Assembly (NCBI RefSeq): GCF_000159355.1 | Contig: NZ_GG670120.1 | Location: forward strand, 290,209-354,208 | Origin: Lactobacillus johnsonii ATCC 33200 | GTDB lineage: Bacteria > Bacillota > Bacilli > Lactobacillales > Lactobacillaceae | Direction of reading: 5' to 3' | DNA: 64,000 nt | Part shown: piece by piece, positions 58,401-64,000 of the stretch | How the letters are laid out: each line of letters begins with the position of its first letter | Position numbering within the stretch: position 1 is the first letter of the stretch | Notes under the pieces: model-generated | The model's input: the letters and a program-made list of their open reading frames with translations, nothing else | Database searches by the model: none | Told to the model about the DNA's origin: nothing | Made by a program: the position numbers and the translations under genes

Positions 58401-59555
58401 ATGACTAGGAAAAATGTATACTTAGATAACGCGGCAACTACGCCAATGGATCCAAAAGTTATTGAAAAAATTAGTAGTGAAATGGCTGATGATTTTGGCA
58501 ACGCTTCTAGTCAACACGCATTTGGTCGTAAGGCACGTCATGTAGTGGAAACAGCTCGTCATCAACTAGCAGAAACAATTAATGCCCAAGATAAGGAAAT
58601 AATTTTTACTAGTGGTGGCTCTGAAAGCAATAATACTGCTATTTTTGGTACAGTACGTTCTAGAAAAGATATTGGTAAAAAAATTATTACTACTAAAATT
58701 GAGCATCCTTCTGTCCTAAATCCTATGAAACGCTTAGCTCAAGAAGGATACGAAATTGTCTATCTTGATGTCGATGAAACCGGCCATATTAATTTAAACG
58801 ACTTGAAGAGAGAGCTAACACCAGATACAATCTTAGTTTCTATTATGGCAGTTAATAATGAAGTTGGATCAATTATGCCGTTAAAAGAAATTGGTGAATT
58901 AGTAAAAGAGTCTAATGCATATTTTCATGTAGACGACGTACAAGGCTTCGGAAATATTGAGATTGATGTTAAAGAAATGAACATCGACTTATTATCAACT
59001 TCTGCTCATAAAGTTAATGGACCAAAGTTTTTAGGTTTTCTTTATGAAAAAGATGGTCTAAAAGTAAGTAATCTACTTTTAGGAGGCGAACAAGAAACTA
59101 AACGCCGTCCAGGAACGGAAAATGTACCAGGTATTGCTGGCTTTGGTATAGCTGCTCAAGAACTAAATGAAATGGATAAGCAGAAGCTGCAAGAGAAGTA
59201 CCAAAACTTTCAAAAAATAATTTTGGATGAACTTGATAAAAATCAAATTGATTATGAAATTAATGGTACTCTTGAAGGCGAAGTATCCCATCACGTTTTG
59301 AACTTATGGTTAAAAGGTGTAGGTACTTACTCGGCTCTAACTAATTTAGACTTAAGTGGATATGCTGTTTCCGGTGGTTCTGCCTGTACAGCGGGTTCTC
59401 TTACTCCTTCACATGTATTACAGGCAATGTATGGAGAAGATTCACCAAGAATTGCAGAATCAATTAGAATTAGCTTTGGTAGATTTAATACTGAAGAAGA
59501 AATTCAAGAATTTGCATCAGATTTAGTTAAGATGTGCAAGCGTCTAGCTAAATAG
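58401..59555 (+). CDS. Cysteine desulfurase (IscS-like), MnmA partner
   Basis: The 384-aa PLP enzyme has the PLP-binding lysine in STSAHKVNGPKF and the persulfide cysteine in SGGSACTAGS. It precedes the DUF1831 gene and mnmA, the arrangement known as yrvO-trmU in Bacillus, where this desulfurase supplies MnmA directly. It is distinct in sequence from the ThiI-linked copy at 25150. No isc or suf cluster is seen in the window. Confidence 0.93.
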   Translation: MTRKNVYLDNAATTPMDPKVIEKISSEMADDFGNASSQHAFGRKARHVVETARHQLAETINAQDKEIIFTSGGSESNNTAIFGTVRSRKDIGKKIITTKIEHPSVLNPMKRLAQEGYEIVYLDVDETGHINLNDLKRELTPDTILVSIMAVNNEVGSIMPLKEIGELVKESNAYFHVDDVQGFGNIEIDVKEMNIDLLSTSAHKVNGPKFLGFLYEKDGLKVSNLLLGGEQETKRRPGTENVPGIAGFGIAAQELNEMDKQKLQEKYQNFQKIILDELDKNQIDYEINGTLEGEVSHHVLNLWLKGVGTYSALTNLDLSGYAVSGGSACTAGSLTPSHVLQAMYGEDSPRIAESIRISFGRFNTEEEIQEFASDLVKMCKRLAK

Positions 59556-59611
59556 TAAAATTATTTTTTTGAGAATTTATCTTAAGGTATAATAATAGTA
59601 AAATCATATAC

Positions 59612-59640
59612 TTGACACTTACAAAAAATAAGATAATAAT
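59612..59640 (+). promoter_or_regulatory. Candidate promoter for the DUF1831-mnmA genes
   Basis: TTGACA (59612-59617) and AATAAT (59635-59640) are 17 bases apart, 18 bases before the DUF1831 ATG. The -35 is perfect, the -10 is one base off. Confidence 0.55.
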
Positions 59641-59658
59641 ATTGAGAGTGATATTTTT

Positions 59659-61139
<1,481 letters not shown>

Positions 61140-61142
61140 TTT

Positions 61143-61172
61143 AGAAGAAGTCTCTTTTGAGGCTTCTTTTTT
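61143..61172 (+). terminator. Intrinsic terminator after mnmA
   Basis: AGAAGTCTC pairs with GAGGCTTCT (one G-U) around TTTT, followed by TTTTTT. Confidence 0.8.
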
Positions 61173-61242
61173 ATTTTTATAAACTGTTATTTTCTCCTCT
61201 TAAAACTTATAATAGTAATAAAAGTGGAGGGATAAGCAAATT

Positions 61243-61902
61243 ATGCAATTATATTTTGTAAGACATGGAAAAACAAAATGGAACTTAGAAGGACGCTATC
61301 AAGGTGGTAGTGGTAATTCACCTCTTTTGCCTGAAAGTTACGAAGATATCAAAAAATTAGCTGGATACTTAAAAGGAACAAAGTTTAGAGCTTTTTATTC
61401 TAGTCCTTTACAGCGAGCATTAACAACTGCAGTAATGCTTAGAGATGATATGGGAATTACTGTACCAGTCATTGTTGACGACCGTTTAAAAGAATTCAAT
61501 TTAGGGGATCTGGAAGGAATGAAATTTGTTGATGCTGAAAGTAAATATCCAGATCAAATAAAAGCATTTCGGTATTTTCCTGATCGTTATGATCCATCAA
61601 CTTTCCATGGTGAAAATTTTGACCATATGATAGAACGTGGAAAGAAATTGATTGCTGATATTGTAAAAAGATATCCTAACAAGGATGATAAAGTATTATT
61701 AGTAAGTCATGGGGCTGCCTTGTGTGCCTTAATTAGAACTCTAGAGGGGTACGATATTGCCGATATTAGAAAGCGTGGCGGCTTAACTAATACAAGTCTT
61801 ACCATTCTTGATACAGAAGATCGTGGAAAGACTTTTGATGAAGTAGCGTGGAATGAAACAAGCTACCTAGATCGAAAAATTACTAGTAGGGATACAATTT
61901 AA
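61243..61902 (+). CDS. Histidine phosphatase (phosphoglycerate mutase-like) family protein
   Basis: The 219-aa protein has the phosphohistidine motif FVRHGKTKWNLEGRYQG with the catalytic His near residue 8 and the second histidine in LVSHGAALCAL. It is a broad-specificity phosphatase type rather than glycolytic mutase, because the length and context differ. The ATG follows GGAGGG. It is followed immediately by the TPR gene. Confidence 0.85.
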   Translation: MQLYFVRHGKTKWNLEGRYQGGSGNSPLLPESYEDIKKLAGYLKGTKFRAFYSSPLQRALTTAVMLRDDMGITVPVIVDDRLKEFNLGDLEGMKFVDAESKYPDQIKAFRYFPDRYDPSTFHGENFDHMIERGKKLIADIVKRYPNKDDKVLLVSHGAALCALIRTLEGYDIADIRKRGGLTNTSLTILDTEDRGKTFDEVAWNETSYLDRKITSRDTI

Positions 61903-61903
61903 A

Positions 61904-62548
61904 ATGGATAAAAAGATAGCCAACTTATATGATGCTGGCAATGTAGATAAAGCTATACATTTATTAATTGAAAAGATAAACAAGCATCCCCAGGATATTG
62001 AGAATTATTTGCAACTTTCAACTTATTTAATTGAACAAAATGCTGCTGATCAGGCGCTAGAACTGTTAGAAAAAGCTCGTGGCCTTGTTAAGCATCCTGA
62101 AGATCTAACCTATAACATTGCTGTCTGCTACTACATGCAAGGAGATTTTGCCAAGTCGCTTACGTTGCTTAGCTCCATTGCAGATGATGAAGAGACAATG
62201 TATCAAAAAGCTTTGATCTTTATGAAATTAGGGCAGTATCAAAAGGCACTAGCCTATGCCTTAACTTTAAAGAATCAGGATGAACGAACTTTAGAATTAA
62301 TTGGTGATATTTGGCTTAGTTTGGGTGATTTAAAATCTGCAAATCAAACTTATAAGAAAGTTTCAGAAGACCAGAGAAATGCAAAAGTTAATTTTTTATT
62401 GGGGTTAACTTTATTTGATACTGATCCTGATGAAGCAGAAAAATATTTTAAATTATCAAAAAATCAAGATCCCAAATATTTTGCTCAAGCACAAAAGCAA
62501 TATAATGCGGTAGCAAAATTGATTAGAGGTAAAAATGGCAGAAACTAG
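61904..62548 (+). CDS. Tetratricopeptide-repeat protein (YrrB-like)
   Basis: The 214-aa protein is built of about five TPR-like helical pairs (NVDKAIHLLIEKINKHPQD; ADQALELLEKARGLVKHPED; YQKALAYALTLKNQDERT) and has no enzymatic motif, so it is a likely protein-protein adaptor. The order mnmA-TPR-recD2 matches trmU-yrrB-yrrC in Bacillus. It overlaps recD2 by 14 bases. Confidence 0.85.
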   Translation: MDKKIANLYDAGNVDKAIHLLIEKINKHPQDIENYLQLSTYLIEQNAADQALELLEKARGLVKHPEDLTYNIAVCYYMQGDFAKSLTLLSSIADDEETMYQKALIFMKLGQYQKALAYALTLKNQDERTLELIGDIWLSLGDLKSANQTYKKVSEDQRNAKVNFLLGLTLFDTDPDEAEKYFKLSKNQDPKYFAQAQKQYNAVAKLIRGKNGRN

Positions 62549-64000
62549 TTTTACTGGACGAATAAATGGAATTGTTTTTGAAAACAATCAAGATCTTTTC
62601 AAGATTATTGATGTAGATTTAATCAGTAAATTACCTGATTACGATCGTGATAATATCCGAGTAACTGGAAATTTTGGGGATATTCAAATTGGATCAACCT
62701 ATAAATTTACCGGTAATATTGTTGTACACGAAAAATTTGGTAAACAATTTCGTATAAGTTCTTATGAACCAGTTTTGCCTCATGAACAGGGTAGTTTAGC
62801 TAAATACCTTAGTTCTGATAAGTTTCCTGGAATTGGTAAGAGGGCTGCTGAAAAGATCATTGATAGTTTAGGAACAAATGCTTTAGATCTGATTAAGTCG
62901 AATCCAACCGAAATTGACAATCTTGATTTAACTCAAAAGCAAAAAGATAGCTTATTATCTGGAATCAATCAAATGGATTCTTTTTCAGAGATTGTAATTA
63001 AGCTGGCTAGATATGGGATTAACAAAAAAGTAGCTGGTAATATTTATAAAGTATATCATGGTGATTCCTTGAAGAAATTGGAGGAAGACCCTTACCAAGC
63101 TCTGGGTGAAGTTCGTGGCTTTGGTTTTAAAACTGCGGATAATATGGGACAGCTACTAGGAATTGAACTAAATGATCCTAGGAGAGTTAGAGGAGCACTT
63201 CTAAGTATTTTACAGACTGCGCTTAATACCTTGGGAGATACTTATGTTGCACTTGATGAATTATTAACACAAGCTTATGATTTAGTTCAATCTACCTCTT
63301 ATGATGAGCTTGCTAATAGTGTTAATGAACTTCAAAGGCAAGGAAAAGTTGTTGTTTCAGGTGATAAGGCAGCTTTGCAGACAATTTTTCAAACTGAACT
63401 TGATATAGCAACTGAATTAAAACATGTAGTTAATAATCAAGTCGAAAAAGAAGAATTTGATGATAGCGATATTGAAAAAGCAATAAAACATGTCGAAGAA
63501 ACACTTGAAATTGAATATGATGATACTCAAAAAAATGCAATTAAAAACGCGCTAAATAATCCAATTTCGATTCTTACTGGTGGTCCTGGTACTGGTAAAA
63601 CGACAATTATCAATGGAATTTTAATGTGTTTAAAGGAACTTGCGGAAATTCCAAGTGCAGCTTTGTATAGCGATGATCCACCATTTTTACTTGCTGCACC
63701 AACGGGTCGAGCAGCCAAGCGAATGAGCGAGGTTACAGATATTTCAGCAAAAACCATTCACCGTTTATTAGGGTTAGGCATCGGTGAAAATGAAGCAACT
63801 GATGTAAACGAATTAAACGGTGAGATCTTAATTATTGATGAAATGTCGATGGTTGATATGTTTCTCTTTAAACAGCTTTTATCCGGTATTAATTCAACAA
63901 AGAGGATAGTTTTTGTTGGGGACAAAGACCAGCTTCCTTCAGTTGGAGCAGGGAATGTTTTTAGTGATTTGATAAGTTCAGGAGCCTTTCCCACGACACG
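62535..64000 (+). CDS. recD2: ATP-dependent helicase RecD2 (YrrC), right-truncated by window edge
   Basis: RecD2 is a 5'-3' SF1B helicase that acts in DNA repair and replication-fork maintenance without RecBC. About 488 codons are visible: an N-terminal OB-like domain (MAETSFTGRINGIVFENNQD), helix-hairpin-helix segments (FPGIGKRAAEKII), Walker A LTGGPGTGKTT near residue 347, a DE box LIIDEMSMVD near 431 and the next motif FVGDKDQLPSVGAGN. The remaining helicase motifs lie beyond the window. The ATG is inside the end of the TPR gene, so they are translationally coupled. Confidence 0.93.
   Translation, partial: MAETSFTGRINGIVFENNQDLFKIIDVDLISKLPDYDRDNIRVTGNFGDIQIGSTYKFTGNIVVHEKFGKQFRISSYEPVLPHEQGSLAKYLSSDKFPGIGKRAAEKIIDSLGTNALDLIKSNPTEIDNLDLTQKQKDSLLSGINQMDSFSEIVIKLARYGINKKVAGNIYKVYHGDSLKKLEEDPYQALGEVRGFGFKTADNMGQLLGIELNDPRRVRGALLSILQTALNTLGDTYVALDELLTQAYDLVQSTSYDELANSVNELQRQGKVVVSGDKAALQTIFQTELDIATELKHVVNNQVEKEEFDDSDIEKAIKHVEETLEIEYDDTQKNAIKNALNNPISILTGGPGTGKTTIINGILMCLKELAEIPSAALYSDDPPFLLAAPTGRAAKRMSEVTDISAKTIHRLLGLGIGENEATDVNELNGEILIIDEMSMVDMFLFKQLLSGINSTKRIVFVGDKDQLPSVGAGNVFSDLISSGAFPTT

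Overview
The window is low-GC Firmicutes DNA. Gene content, gene order and near-exclusive use of GGAGG-type ribosome binding sites point to a Lactobacillus chromosome, most like the L. gasseri/L. johnsonii/L. acidophilus group. That assignment comes from recognising families and synteny, not from a database search. Almost everything to the right of about 3.7 kb is conserved housekeeping sequence. The first 3.7 kb is accessory.

Layout. 1-2049 is a decayed plasmid-type module: a frameshifted tyrosine recombinase cut by the window edge, a frameshifted ParA ATPase, a small ribbon-helix-helix protein, and about 260 bases of strongly hairpinned sequence that may be the 5' part of a group II intron. 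2050-3710 is an IS4-type insertion sequence with 31-bp terminal inverted repeats and a frameshifted transposase. It ends just downstream of murT, apparently inside the first codons of gatD. 3737-8794 carries murT, then tdk, prfA, prmC and the Sua5/TsaC gene. 8908-16091 holds upp and the complete F1Fo ATP synthase operon atpBEFHAGDC. 16142-19408 is an envelope and elongation block: DUF1146 protein, mbl, an EpuA-like protein, yidD, a DUF2969 protein and rodA. 19456-23240 runs leftward: rpsD with a structured leader, a yueI-like gene, rarA, a 6S-type RNA, a small membrane protein and uspA.

23335-31149 has ezrA, a cysteine desulfurase with thiI, an RsuA-type pseudouridine synthase, and a P-type cation ATPase behind a yybP-ykoY type manganese riboswitch. 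31190-36669 has T-box-controlled valS, then folC, a HAD phosphatase and radC. 36807-39257 is mreBCD. 39306-53498 is the division and cell-wall (dcw) cluster: a DUF4044 micro-gene on the minus strand, a DUF3397 gene, mraZ (preceded by MraZ-box repeats), rsmH, ftsL, a PASTA-containing class B PBP, mraY, murD, murG, divIB, ftsA, ftsZ, sepF, ylmG, ylmH and divIVA. 53510-62548 has T-box-controlled ileS, a cold-shock-like gene, a Nudix hydrolase, a small membrane protein, mtnN, a second cysteine desulfurase, a DUF1831 gene, mnmA, a histidine phosphatase and a TPR protein. The window ends inside recD2.

How the genes work together. The wall-elongation genes (mbl, mreBCD, rodA), the divisome (ftsL to divIVA, ezrA) and the lipid II pathway (murT, mraY, murD, murG) are all present. 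Two separate cysteine desulfurases sit beside the two tRNA thiolation enzymes they probably serve, ThiI and MnmA. Much of the interest is in RNA: two T-boxes, a manganese riboswitch, an S4 leader, a 6S RNA that seems to double as the leader of the usp operon, and intrinsic terminators placed inside the coding sequence of the next gene (folC, ylmH). No tRNA, rRNA or CRISPR array was seen.
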